Assembly (NCBI GenBank): GCA_047973225.1
Contig: JBKEBQ010000027.1
Coordinates: 7,939 to 71,938, forward strand
Direction of reading: 5' to 3'
DNA length: 64,000 bases
Source of the DNA: JBKEBQ01 sp047973225
GTDB taxonomy: Bacteria > Bacillota_I > Bacilli_A > Erysipelotrichales > Erysipelotrichaceae
Of this stretch, positions 63,303 to 64,000 are shown piece by piece (within the stretch, counting starts at the first letter, position 1; the number at the start of each line of letters is the position of its first letter). The notes under the pieces were generated by a model. That model saw nothing but the letters and a program-made list of their open reading frames with translations. It did no database searches and was not told the DNA's origin. The position numbers and the translations under genes were made by a program.

Positions 63303-64000
63303 TATGGTCGTTTATGGGCAATTCCCGTATGTATGAGGCTTTAAATAATCATGCAGATTGTTTCGATACAGTCGGCATTTTTACGTTTGAAGTAGATATT
63401 AACGGAACAATCAGTGAAACAGGCACAAGCATTTCAAGAATGCTGACTTACATTAACAAATAGCCACATATCAATTGACTGCTGACTATCATGAACCACG
63501 GTAATGCATCCATCTTTACCGCTCTGCGTGAAAATACAAATGGTGCAAAGGATAAGTTTATTACAGAGATTGTCCGTATTATGGAGAAATATCCATGGTG
63601 TGCTGGAGTGGATATTGATCTAGAGCGTGGCGGTGGATATGTAAATAAAGATTTGGCAAACGCTCTATTTCGTGATATTTACAGCACTGTGAAGTCCTAT
63701 GACAGCACTAAATTAATCAACATCTGCTTGCCTGGTATGACAGGAGTGCAAGGTTCAGTCGGTGATGAAAATTGGTGCGTTTATGCTGATCTTGACCCTT
63801 ATTGCGATACCGCATCAATCATGAGTTATGGCAGGGCTTGGGCGGGTTCTGCTCCCGGACCTGTGTCGCCGAGAAGCTGGCTTGATACACTTAACTTTAC
63901 AAGGCAGCTTAAAGAAAAGAATATCCCTGTTTTCTTCGAGAAAGAGAACATCAACTCAATGGACTCAAAAGGCGAGGTTATGCTCACGATTATGGCGAGC
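63299..64000 (+). pseudogene. Phage tail-type GH18 glycosidase gene with two in-frame stops (partial)
   Basis: From ATG 63299 one frame reads MIWSFMGNSRMYEALNNHAD and stays clearly coding to the window end, apart from TAG at 63461 and TGA at 63476. It resembles the GH18 domain of Clostridia phage tail proteins. The family motif DGxDxDxE appears as AGVDIDLE, so the catalytic Glu is kept while the first Asp is Ala. Both stops replace positions where Trp (TGG) is expected from memory of relatives; each is one G-to-A change. GC content is visibly higher than in neighbouring genes. This is probably a prophage remnant or the edge of one. Confidence 0.8.

Overview
The window is AT-rich Bacillota DNA. 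Several features point to an Erysipelotrichia-like gut or host-associated member: strong AGGAGG ribosome sites, a glycerol-phosphate teichoic acid cluster, HrcA/CIRCE heat-shock control, a T-box in front of valS, pyruvate phosphate dikinase, and a DUF3196-type protein. The taxon is an inference; there is no rRNA or other decisive marker here.

Layout. 1-800: the end of an unknown gene and a minus-strand array of seven tRNAs. 980-2470: a lipid-kinase-like gene, tRNA-Leu and a small lipoprotein. 2.7-8.0 kb: DNA repair and nucleotide genes (a frameshifted NUDIX gene, mutY, class Ia ribonucleotide reductase). 8.1-12.9 kb: a teichoic acid operon (TagG, TagH, TagD, two CDP-glycerol glycerophosphotransferases) ending in a lipoprotein. 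13.0-17.9 kb: a polyamine ABC transporter operon behind its own XRE-cupin regulator. It contains a PotC-PotD fusion and a PotA with an unusual duplicated insert. 18.1-27.5 kb: a glycan locus with a carbohydrate ABC transporter, a cytoplasmic sulfatase, a GH112 galacto-N-biose/lacto-N-biose-type phosphorylase and an AraC regulator. 27.7-29.6 kb: CCA-adding enzyme and a phosphodiesterase. 29.6-34.4 kb: hrcA-grpE-dnaK-dnaJ. 34.8-44.5 kb: YfiH/LACC1-type protein, cation efflux, ppdK, SIS protein, valS and a flavodiiron protein. 44.7-50.1 kb: engB, lon, tig, DUF3196-like protein and a small alkyltransferase-like protein. 50.2-54.3 kb: tRNA-Arg, phosphodiesterase, a ZnuA-like lipoprotein, mreD, mreC, radC, a 55-residue peptide with a double-glycine leader, and tRNA-Lys. 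54.6-62.7 kb: DEAD-box helicase, deoxyinosine glycosylase, rimO, an ABC exporter, a pseudouridine synthase, a PAP2 phosphatase and an azoreductase. 62.9-64.0 kb: an unrecognised gene followed by a decayed phage-type GH18 gene of different composition.

How it works together. The glycan locus would import a beta-galactosyl-HexNAc disaccharide (perhaps sulfated, as in mucin), desulfate it in the cytoplasm and split it by phosphorolysis. A CcpA-like site lies in the transporter promoter, and AraC-type tandem repeats lie at the phosphorylase promoter. HrcA appears to control both its own operon and lon, each through a pair of CIRCE elements. The most novel items are the double-glycine peptide coupled to radC, the PotA with Ig-like repeats inserted in its TOBE region, the paired CIRCE operators on lon, and the ZnuA-like lipoprotein that lacks metal-ligand histidines next to mreCD.
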